In this document: positions 46,712 to 54,630 of the stretch, one piece after another | Layout of the letters: every line of letters begins with the position of its first letter | Position numbering within the stretch: position 1 is the first letter of the stretch | Origin: Xenorhabdus mauleonii | Lineage (GTDB): Bacteria > Pseudomonadota > Gammaproteobacteria > Enterobacterales > Enterobacteriaceae | Length of the DNA: 64,000 nucleotides | Reading direction: 5' to 3' | Assembly (NCBI RefSeq): GCF_900113945.1 | Contig: NZ_FORG01000004.1 | Coordinates: forward strand, 280,464-344,463 | The notes under the pieces: model-generated | Told to the model about the DNA's origin: nothing | Seen by the model: only the letters and a program-made list of their open reading frames with translations | Database searches by the model: none | Translations under genes and position numbers: made by a program

Positions 46712-48214
46712 ATGAGTACAACTGAACAAGATGCTTTGCTTCAGCAAGAACAAGTATCTAAAGAGTATACCCCTGATGAACTCAGCACTCTGCTGAACAA
46801 GGAATTCCGTCCGCAAAGTGACCAAACGCGCAATGCCGTTGAGTCTGCAGTCAAAACGCTGGCGCAACAGGCATTGGAAAATACTGTCACTGTTTCTGGA
46901 GATACTTATCGAACCATCCAGTCATTAATTTCGGAAATTGATACCAAGATATCTCAACAGATGAATCACATCCTGCACAATCCAGAGTTTCAAACGCTGG
47001 AAGGCGCATGGCGGGGATTGCATCATCTGGTCAGCAACACTGAAACCGATGAAATGTTGAAAATTCGGGTTATGTGCCTGTCCAAGAAGGAATTGGGCAG
47101 CACCCTAAAACGTTTCAAAGGGATCAGCTGGGATCAAAGCCCAATATTCAAAAAAATCTACGAAGCCGAATATGGTCAGTTTGGTGGCGAACCCTTCGGT
47201 TGCTTAGTAGGGGATTATCACTTCGACCATACCGCCCCCGATGTTGAACTTTTGCGTGAAATGGCACAAATCAGTGCGGCAGCACATTGTCCCTTTATTT
47301 CCGGTGCAGCGCCCAGTGTGATGCAAATGGAATCCTGGCAGGAATTGGCCAATCCACGCGACCTGACCAAAATATTCCAAAATACGGAATATGCGGCTTG
47401 GAGCAGTTTACGGGAATCTGAAGATTCGCGTTATATCGGTCTAACCCTCCCGCGTTTCCTTTCCCGCTTACCCTATGGCGCCCTGACCAATCCTGTCGAC
47501 AGTTTTAATTTTGAGGAAGAAACTGACGGCCCGACCCACGATAACTACACGTGGTCGAATTCCGCTTATGCGATGGCCGTTAATATTAACCGCTCATTTA
47601 AAATGTATGGCTGGACGACCTCCATCCGTGGCGTGGAATCCGGTGGGATTGTGGAAAATCTGCCTACCTATACGTTCCCCACCGATGATGGTGGCGTGGA
47701 TATGAAGTGCCCGACTGAAATTGCCATTAGCGATCGCCGTGAGGCAGAACTGGCAAAAAATGGCTTCATTCCATTATTGCACCGTAAAAACACCGACATG
47801 GCTGCGTTCATTGGTGCCCAATCTTTACAAAAGCCGGCTGAATATTTCGATCCTGATGCGACTGCCAATGCGAACTTGGCTGCCCGCCTTCCCTATCTGT
47901 TTGCCTGCTGTCGTTTCGCCCATTACCTGAAATGTATCGTACGCGACAAAATTGGGTCTTTTCAGGAACGTGATGATATGGAGCGTTGGCTCAACAGTTG
48001 GATCATCAATTATGTCGATGGCGATCCGGTTAACTCATCACAAGGCACCAAAGCGAGAAAACCGCTGGCAGCAGCAGAAGTCAAGGTCGAAGAGATTGAA
48101 GGCAACCCCGGCTACTATCATGCGAAGTTCTTCCTGCGCCCGCATTACCAACTGGAAGGTCTGACCGTATCCCTGCGTCTGGTTTCAAAATTACCCTCAC
48201 TGAAAGGAGCTTAA
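46712..48214 (+). CDS. tssC: T6SS contractile sheath large subunit TssC
   Basis: Main sheath subunit, 500 residues. Diagnostic features: the N-terminal helix pairing with TssB; EGAWRGLHHLVSNTETDEMLKIRV; FGCLVGDYHFDH; LRESEDSRYIGLTLPRFLSRLPYG; FNFEEETDG; and RFAHYLKCIVRDKIGSF with the C-terminal LRPHYQLEGLTVSLRLVSKLP. The ClpV recognition site in this system is expected at the N-terminus of TssC. hcp follows after 153 bases. Confidence 0.97.
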   Translation: MSTTEQDALLQQEQVSKEYTPDELSTLLNKEFRPQSDQTRNAVESAVKTLAQQALENTVTVSGDTYRTIQSLISEIDTKISQQMNHILHNPEFQTLEGAWRGLHHLVSNTETDEMLKIRVMCLSKKELGSTLKRFKGISWDQSPIFKKIYEAEYGQFGGEPFGCLVGDYHFDHTAPDVELLREMAQISAAAHCPFISGAAPSVMQMESWQELANPRDLTKIFQNTEYAAWSSLRESEDSRYIGLTLPRFLSRLPYGALTNPVDSFNFEEETDGPTHDNYTWSNSAYAMAVNINRSFKMYGWTTSIRGVESGGIVENLPTYTFPTDDGGVDMKCPTEIAISDRREAELAKNGFIPLLHRKNTDMAAFIGAQSLQKPAEYFDPDATANANLAARLPYLFACCRFAHYLKCIVRDKIGSFQERDDMERWLNSWIINYVDGDPVNSSQGTKARKPLAAAEVKVEEIEGNPGYYHAKFFLRPHYQLEGLTVSLRLVSKLPSLKGA

Positions 48215-48277
48215 AGACCCTTTTTTCAGTCAATATTCTAATAAAAGCCTCACCCTTAATTTTTAGCTGGACACATC

Positions 48278-48310
48278 TATCTCTACCCTTATCTCTACCC
48301 TTATCTCTAC
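48278..48310 (+). repeat. 12-bp tandem repeat in the hcp leader
   Basis: ATCTCTACCCTT is repeated 2.75 times, ending 57 bases before the hcp start and in the likely promoter or leader region. C-rich on this strand; no hairpin is formed. Confidence 0.75.
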
Positions 48311-48367
48311 AAGCAATATCAACATATCTTTATTTAAATTAATTCAACTCTATTAAGGTGAAAAACT

Positions 48368-48853
48368 ATGTCTACAGGTACTGATGCATATATCCAATTT
48401 TCAAGTATCACAGGTGAATCAAAAGATGAAAAACACTCAGGATGGACAGCCGTCAGATCATTCTCACTTAACCTGACTAACTCCGTTAACCGTAACAGAC
48501 AAACTGGTGGTTTGGGTGCGGGCCTCGTCGGCGTCAGTGATCTGGTTGTCGATATTGTTTTTGATAAATCAGCTATTAGCTTGCGCCAATATCTTGTCAA
48601 AGGAACGCATATTAAGGACACTAAACTGAATATACGTCGTCAGGGTGGAGAACAAGAGCCTTGGTACGCCTTAGAGTTGACAAACGCTCTGATGGCAGAT
48701 TCCAGAGTTGTTTTTGGTGACGGCTTCTTCCATTCTCAAATTGTCATCGCGTTCCAAACATTCAAAGAAAGTTACTTTCCTCAAAAAGATGAAGGTGGTA
48801 AAGACGCTGAAATCCACTACAAATGGGATACCTTCACCAATAAACTTGAATAA
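48368..48853 (+). CDS. hcp: T6SS inner tube protein Hcp (TssD)
   Basis: Hexameric ring protein stacked into the secreted tube. The 161 residues show the family pattern: TDAYIQFSSITGESKDEKHSGWTAVRSFSLNL, a Gly-rich loop TGGLGAGLVGVSDL, DIVFDKSAISLRQYLVKGTHIKDTKLNIRRQG and the C-terminal IVIAFQTFKESYFPQKDEGG...HYKWDTF. AAGGTG precedes the ATG. It has its own leader with tandem repeats and a strong terminator directly behind it. That fits a separate, highly expressed transcript within the locus. Confidence 0.96.
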   Translation: MSTGTDAYIQFSSITGESKDEKHSGWTAVRSFSLNLTNSVNRNRQTGGLGAGLVGVSDLVVDIVFDKSAISLRQYLVKGTHIKDTKLNIRRQGGEQEPWYALELTNALMADSRVVFGDGFFHSQIVIAFQTFKESYFPQKDEGGKDAEIHYKWDTFTNKLE

Positions 48854-48870
48854 TATTTGTAAAAACACAT

Positions 48871-48903
48871 CAACTAACCCCCTTTTCAGGGGGTTAGTTT
48901 CTC
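48871..48903 (+). terminator. Strong terminator after hcp
   Basis: An AACTAACCCCC-TTTTC-GGGGGTTAGTT hairpin (11-bp stem), 18 bases after the hcp stop. It is followed by TTCTCAATTATT, a weak T-run, so partial read-through into tagH is likely. Confidence 0.8.
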
Positions 48904-48968
48904 AATTATTACTAGCTGCATTTCTGTTTCTATCAACAAACATTTCTATCAACAAACAATAGGTATCC

Positions 48969-50831
48969 ATGATTATGCGGTTCACCATTGTTAAGAATTC
49001 AGGTACAGATCAACCAGCACAACTGAGTTACGATTTTACTCCGCCCGGCGGCACTATCGGTCGCAGTAAAGATAATAACTGGGTTTTGCCTGATGAGGAG
49101 TTATCGATTGCCCGGTTACAGGCCATTGTGTCTATTTCGGCTGATGGCGAGTGTTGGATTAGTAACCGCGGTTCTTCCTCTGAGATTTTGCTCAATGCGA
49201 TGCCGTTGAGAGCTGAAAGACAGGTTGAAATTCGTGATGGTGATACGCTGAAGATTGGCAATTACCAGATTCAAGTCACTGACATAGCCCAAAATGCACT
49301 GGCACCAGAAAATAATGTCCCCAAAAACCATAGTGAAACGGAAATTCCCAATGGAGTGTGGGAAAATCTCGAACATATGTTCACAACTTCCATTACATCG
49401 ACTAACCAGGCCGTTTCTGACTCATCTATTGCTGATCAACCTATTTCTGATCAATCCATTAATGAACAGACGATTTCCGGGCAAACTGCGATTGATCATA
49501 CTGCATCAGTTCAAATTCCCCACCATCAAACAATGCAGGAATTGAACAACAATAACCCGTTGATAAAAGAACAACAAAGTCATGAGCGCAACCCCAGTGA
49601 TCCACTGGCACACATTGAATCAACAACCGATCTTGAGGCTCTGCAATCAAGGTCAACTGACCCGATGTCAATGTTCAATTCAGATGCGACCTTCCAACAA
49701 GAAAGTATATTCAGTAATAATACGCCAACGACACTTGTTCAATCCGACAGGCAGCTTGATAAACAACATCAACAACAACCCGAAAATCAAGATGTCGATA
49801 AAAAAAGCGTTGACCCACTTGCGCTGTTTTCTGATACGCATACACGAAATACCCATGAAAATAATCCCTTGAGTGAAATGTTGGACAACGCTGTCCCCCT
49901 GAATTCACCCGATGACACCCCAATGACAGAATCTCAATCTACTTTTGAACCTACACCCAGTACTTCCCTATTTGATAACCCTGTTTCCGGCTCCAGCCAG
50001 ACACAACTCTTTAATCAAGACACATTTATTCACGATACTTTTACCCAGAATGCCTTTACCCAAGATACACCCAGCCAAACATCTTCTTTGCCCCCTTTGT
50101 TTGCAACAAAAGAAAAATCAACGGAAAACGAACCTTCAGGAGCATCAGAGGCAGGAACCCATCTTTTTCATGAAAATGGTGATAATAAAGCAACGATTGC
50201 CAAGCCAAAGGAGAGATTGCCTGAGGCAGATTTGATTGCGGCATTACTTGAAGGAATGGGGCTGCAAAACTTGAACAAGCTGCCAATCGATAAGCAACTC
50301 ATGTACCAGCTAGGCGCATGCATTAATCAGCTGGTTCAAGGGATCATGACTCTCAACGCGTCACGCAACTTGTTTAAGCGCAAATTAAAATTAAATGCAG
50401 GTACAACGTCAACCTCGCCGGATATGCAAAACCCGTTTGAACTGCTGCCCTCGGCTCAATCAGTTTTATCACTGATAGTGAACCATATCCCTGGTTTTAT
50501 GCCACTTGAGCACGCAACCCACGATATTTTAACCGAATTACAGGCTCATCAAGCAGGAATACTTGCCGGAGTACATGCCGCAGAAGAAGAGATATTGCAT
50601 TTATTCCATCCCGCCCTGCTTGAACAACAAGCCCAAGATGAAGGCCGCTTGCCACGCCTATCGTTATCATCAACCCATAAAGCCTTAATGTGGGATTACT
50701 TCATCAAACATTACCAAACAGCAATCAATCAATCTGAATTAGACTCCGTTCTGCTTGGTAAAAATTTCCTGCAAACTTATGAAACAGAAGTTGAAAATTA
50801 TAAGCACGGCCAAAATAAAGATTCAAAATAA
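48969..50831 (+). CDS. tagH: T6SS FHA domain protein TagH
   Basis: FHA-domain regulator or scaffold of T6SS, 620 residues. The FHA domain is at 1-105 (GGTIGRSKDNNWVLPDEE). The phosphothreonine-reading residues are degraded: the usual SRxH is A48-R-L-Q51, and the NG of the later loop is missing (GSSSEILLNAMP). A ~300-residue low-complexity linker is rich in Gln, Ser, Thr and Asn with short periodic motifs (ISDQ-, DTFTQ-). The C-terminal TagH domain (about 415-612) contains PEADLIAALLEGMGL and NPFELLPSAQSVLSLI. No PpkA kinase or PppA phosphatase gene is in the locus. The start may be 48969 or the ATG at 48975. Confidence 0.93.
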   Translation: MIMRFTIVKNSGTDQPAQLSYDFTPPGGTIGRSKDNNWVLPDEELSIARLQAIVSISADGECWISNRGSSSEILLNAMPLRAERQVEIRDGDTLKIGNYQIQVTDIAQNALAPENNVPKNHSETEIPNGVWENLEHMFTTSITSTNQAVSDSSIADQPISDQSINEQTISGQTAIDHTASVQIPHHQTMQELNNNNPLIKEQQSHERNPSDPLAHIESTTDLEALQSRSTDPMSMFNSDATFQQESIFSNNTPTTLVQSDRQLDKQHQQQPENQDVDKKSVDPLALFSDTHTRNTHENNPLSEMLDNAVPLNSPDDTPMTESQSTFEPTPSTSLFDNPVSGSSQTQLFNQDTFIHDTFTQNAFTQDTPSQTSSLPPLFATKEKSTENEPSGASEAGTHLFHENGDNKATIAKPKERLPEADLIAALLEGMGLQNLNKLPIDKQLMYQLGACINQLVQGIMTLNASRNLFKRKLKLNAGTTSTSPDMQNPFELLPSAQSVLSLIVNHIPGFMPLEHATHDILTELQAHQAGILAGVHAAEEEILHLFHPALLEQQAQDEGRLPRLSLSSTHKALMWDYFIKHYQTAINQSELDSVLLGKNFLQTYETEVENYKHGQNKDSK

Positions 50832-50894
50832 CATCTAGTTAGTTGCATTTCTTCCATCACTCTTCCCATTTTCACAACGACAAATAGGTAACCC

Positions 50895-51449
50895 ATGAAC
50901 GACAATATCACTTTGCTCCATGGCGGTTATCGTAACCGAAGCAACACAACTCGCATTACTGCCAAAGACAGGATGCAGCCTTCTTTGCTGGATAAGCTCA
51001 CAGATGACGCCCCCCACAAGAAAAAGGAGGCTATGAATAACTATCTATTGACGCACAGCGCCTTGCGGCAAAGTGTCATGAGGGATTTACAATGGCTGCT
51101 CAATAGTATCAACAGTGAATCAGAGCAAGATCTTTCCCCTTATCCTGAAATCCGCAATTCTGTTTATAACTTTGGCCTGACTCCCCTGGCAGGTAAATGT
51201 ATTTCTGAAGTCGAATGGGAAGATGTCCAACACAATATTATCACCACTATCCGCATATTTGAGCCGCGCATTATTCCAGATGGGCTTGAAGTGAATCGCA
51301 TTACTGATGCCAACGCATTGATTTTATACAACACACTACCGATAGAGATAAAAGGATTTTTATGGTGCGTTCCCTGGCCCCTTGAATTCCAGTTTTACAG
51401 TGATGTCGATTTAGAAAATGGTTATTTCACCATCAGAGAAGTCGGCTAA
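50895..51449 (+). CDS. tssE: T6SS baseplate protein TssE (gp25-like)
   Basis: Lysozyme-like phage gp25 homologue that helps start sheath assembly. The 184 residues include LLDKLTDD near the N-terminus, SALRQSVMRDLQWLLNS, the gp25 signature YPEIRNSVYNFGLTPLAGK, the conserved IRIFEPRIIPDGLEV and C-terminal strands (FQFYSDVDLENGYFTIREVG). It is between tagH and tssF (30-base gap), in the conserved E-F-G order. Confidence 0.95.
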   Translation: MNDNITLLHGGYRNRSNTTRITAKDRMQPSLLDKLTDDAPHKKKEAMNNYLLTHSALRQSVMRDLQWLLNSINSESEQDLSPYPEIRNSVYNFGLTPLAGKCISEVEWEDVQHNIITTIRIFEPRIIPDGLEVNRITDANALILYNTLPIEIKGFLWCVPWPLEFQFYSDVDLENGYFTIREVG

Positions 51450-51479
51450 GGTCAAGGTAAAAAAGATAAAGGAGCAGCC

Positions 51480-53354
51480 GTGGACAGTAAACTGCTTGAA
51501 TATTACAACCGAGAATTAGTGTATTTACGCGAATTGGGTAAAGAATTTGCAGAGCGTTACCCTAAAGTCGCCAATCGTCTGGGAATGCATGGTATTGATG
51601 TTGCGGATCCTTATGTTGAGCGCCTGATGGAAGGATTCGCTTTTCTGACATCCCGCGTTCAGCTGAAAATGGATGCCGAATTTCCACGTTTTTCCGAGCA
51701 CTTGCTGGAGATGCTCTATCCTAATTATCTTTCCCCGACTCCGTCTATGGCTGTCGTAGAACTCCAGCCTGATACCAGCAAAGGAGATATCAGCCACGGA
51801 TTTTTAGTACCCCGCGGAACACTCATGCACTGCCAGACATTAAAGAAAGAAGGCATTACGTTCCACTATGCCACCACACAGGACGTCACCTTACAGCCCT
51901 TGCACCTGCAACACATTGAGCTTGGCAAGATCCCGGCCAATTTGCCATTGGTGGCGCTCGATCTACACCAACATGGCGCTATCAGTGCCCTTCGCATTCA
52001 TTTGAGTTGCAAAGAAAAATTCTTCCTCAATGAATTAGATCTCAACAAGCTGATATTTTTCCTTTCAGGGCCAGATATTCAATCCCAACAATTGCTGGAG
52101 CTGATTATGGAACATACTGTCGGCATGGTATGCCAGACTCTGGGTGATGATCCCCAGTATCAGGTTTTGCCCGATATTTTCCCTCACCATGAAGGATTTG
52201 ATGATGACCAGTCGTTGTTTCCCAACGACTCGCGTAATTTCAGTGGATACCGGCAGCTTCAGGAATATTTTGCTTTTCCGGCACGTTTCCAGTTCTTTAG
52301 CATCCAAGGGATGGGATCTTTATTAGAACAGACAAACGAAAAGAACGAATTTGAATTGATTCTATTGCTGGATAAGATCGATGCAGATCTGGAAAATTTG
52401 GTGGATGCATCTTATTTAACTTTAAACTGTACTCCCGTCATTAATTTATTCTCCAAAGTCACAGAACGTGTCATGGTGAAAGAAAACACAAATGAATTCC
52501 ATTTAGTTGTCGATAACACCCGCCCGTTGGACTACGAAATTTTTTCAGTGCAACGTTTACACGGCTCTGACGTCAAACGCAAAGATATACAAGTCTTCAA
52601 GCCTTTTTGGTCAACGTTCAGCAACGATAAAGAAAATTACGGCGCTTACTTTTCCTTGCGCCGCGATCCCCGGATTTTGTCTGAACATGCGCGCCAATAC
52701 GGAACGCGATCCAGTTATATTGGTACAGAGACTTTTGTTTCTATTGTTGATGAACACCACTCTCCATGGCCCAATCAGCTTAAATTCCTGACGGCTGATG
52801 TCATGTGCACCAACCGTGATTTATCGACAATCCTGCGCCAGCAAGATCTCGACAATTTCACTATGCTGGATTCCATTCCCATCAACCGAATTGTTTTTCT
52901 CAAAAGACCGACTATCCCGCGCCCGGCCTTAGCCCAAGGTTCTGCTTCCTGGCGCTTGATAAGCCAGCTCCAGCTTAATTATTTAAACTTTATGGATAAA
53001 GATAATGAGCAAGGCACTCAGGCATTGCGGCAATTATTGAGCCTTTATGCAAACCTCGCCGATCCGGCCATCGTCCGCCAAATTAATGGAATACGTCACT
53101 GTTCATTAAACACGGTCTACCGGCGGGTTCCTGAATCCGGCCCGATTGTTTTTGCCCGCGGAGTCAGTATCCGGCTGGAAGTAAATGAGCAGGAATTCGC
53201 AGGAACCAGTCCTTGGCTATTGGGCAGTGTGCTGGAAAAACTCTTTTCCCATCTGATCACCATGAACTCCTTCACTGAAATGACTTTATACAGCCAGCAA
53301 CGTGGTGATATCGGTTTTTGGCCTGCCCGCATGGGTAACAAGACATTAATATAA
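51480..53354 (+). CDS. tssF: T6SS baseplate protein TssF
   Basis: Wedge component of the baseplate, homologous to phage gp6. The start codon is GTG, well supported by AAAGGAG six bases before it. The 624 residues begin with the diagnostic LLEYYNRELVYLRELGKEFAERYPKVANRLGM, then DPYVERLMEGFAFLTSRVQLKMD and HLLEMLYPNYLSPTPSMAVVEL. The C-terminal part has VSIRLEVNEQEFAGTSPWLLGSVLEKLF and SQQRGDIGFWPARMG. It is seven bases from tssG. Confidence 0.97.
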   Translation: MDSKLLEYYNRELVYLRELGKEFAERYPKVANRLGMHGIDVADPYVERLMEGFAFLTSRVQLKMDAEFPRFSEHLLEMLYPNYLSPTPSMAVVELQPDTSKGDISHGFLVPRGTLMHCQTLKKEGITFHYATTQDVTLQPLHLQHIELGKIPANLPLVALDLHQHGAISALRIHLSCKEKFFLNELDLNKLIFFLSGPDIQSQQLLELIMEHTVGMVCQTLGDDPQYQVLPDIFPHHEGFDDDQSLFPNDSRNFSGYRQLQEYFAFPARFQFFSIQGMGSLLEQTNEKNEFELILLLDKIDADLENLVDASYLTLNCTPVINLFSKVTERVMVKENTNEFHLVVDNTRPLDYEIFSVQRLHGSDVKRKDIQVFKPFWSTFSNDKENYGAYFSLRRDPRILSEHARQYGTRSSYIGTETFVSIVDEHHSPWPNQLKFLTADVMCTNRDLSTILRQQDLDNFTMLDSIPINRIVFLKRPTIPRPALAQGSASWRLISQLQLNYLNFMDKDNEQGTQALRQLLSLYANLADPAIVRQINGIRHCSLNTVYRRVPESGPIVFARGVSIRLEVNEQEFAGTSPWLLGSVLEKLFSHLITMNSFTEMTLYSQQRGDIGFWPARMGNKTLI

Positions 53355-53361
53355 AAAACAT

Positions 53362-54402
53362 ATGAAAATGAATAAAACAAAGCCTGTTGCCATTCATCAT
53401 GTCAGTCGGTTGCCTGACGATTTTTGGCAACAGCTCACGCAAGCACCCTGGAAATTTGATCTATTTCAAACCCTGCGCCGCATAGATGCCCAATCCGGGG
53501 AGTATTATATGCTCGGTTCGGCCCCCTTGCCGCGATACGATATCTTGCGGTTGGGGCAAGAGTCCTCCCTGATTTTCGCACCTTCTACCCTGTCTAAAGT
53601 CAAAAAACGGGGGGAATCAAAATTATACGATATACTGATTTACAGTTTTGGCCTGCTCGGCCCCAATGGCCCGATGCCATTGCATATCACTGAATATGCC
53701 TATTCCCGGCAGTATAATTTTCAAGATCCGACACTAAGCGCCTTTTTCAACTTATTTCATCATCGACTGACACTATTGTTCTACCGGGCTTGGGCCAATA
53801 CCCAACCCACGGTTTCGCTTGATAGGCCGGATAATCAACGATTTTGCCATTACCTTGCCTGTTTAATCGGCATGGGATTACCAGCACAAAAAAAGCCGGA
53901 TACCATTAATGACCACGCCCGCTATTTTCTATCCGGGCATTTATCCCGCCAAAGACATAGCGCCGAAGGAATGGAAAAAATACTGTTTAGTTATTTCAAT
54001 ATTCCGCTAAAAATCATCCAAAACATTCCTCAATGGCTGAAAATAGAAATACAGGATCAAGCCCGATTAAAAGCAGGCCGAAATATGCCCCGTTTAGGTC
54101 ACTCTGCTTTTTTGGGTATTGCGCTTTACGATGTTCAGCATAAATTTCGCATTGAATTAGGCCCGTTAAGACTGGACGAATATAATTCGTTCTTACCCGG
54201 AAAACCAAAGTCACAACAATTGCGCGATTGGGTTAATCAATATTTGGGAATCGAATATGCATGGGATATTCGGTTAATACTCCACCAAGCCGATATAAAA
54301 GGCATTCGTTTGTCAGAACCAATGAAATTAGGTCTGGACAGTTGGTTGGGCAAAATTGATCGGCCAACCCATCGCGGCGATTTACTGTATACCTATAAAT
54401 AA
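53362..54402 (+). CDS. tssG: T6SS baseplate protein TssG
   Basis: Wedge component that pairs with TssF, gp7-like. The 346 residues show DFWQQLTQAPWKFDLFQTLRRIDAQ, LGSAPLPRYDILRLGQESSLIFAPSTL, SFGLLGPNGPMPLHITEYAYSR and FFNLFHHRLTLLFYRAWANTQPTVS, which are typical. An ATG seven bases after tssF suggests coupling. 228 bases separate it from clpV. Confidence 0.96.
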   Translation: MKMNKTKPVAIHHVSRLPDDFWQQLTQAPWKFDLFQTLRRIDAQSGEYYMLGSAPLPRYDILRLGQESSLIFAPSTLSKVKKRGESKLYDILIYSFGLLGPNGPMPLHITEYAYSRQYNFQDPTLSAFFNLFHHRLTLLFYRAWANTQPTVSLDRPDNQRFCHYLACLIGMGLPAQKKPDTINDHARYFLSGHLSRQRHSAEGMEKILFSYFNIPLKIIQNIPQWLKIEIQDQARLKAGRNMPRLGHSAFLGIALYDVQHKFRIELGPLRLDEYNSFLPGKPKSQQLRDWVNQYLGIEYAWDIRLILHQADIKGIRLSEPMKLGLDSWLGKIDRPTHRGDLLYTYK

Positions 54403-54630
54403 TTCACGGTATAGCTATAAATATCAGCATCCATAAATATTCGGATGCATCTTAATATTCTCCTGCCCATAAACATAATTTCTATCAATAAGTTCTATCC
54501 ATAATCTCTGCCCTGTATTCCACTATTAAGTATTTCGTTATTGAGCACTTAACCATTAATCCTATTGCTATTACATGTCATTACCGATCTTGTCATTATT
54601 GTTCACAATAACATTGCGGGTGATACTTTT

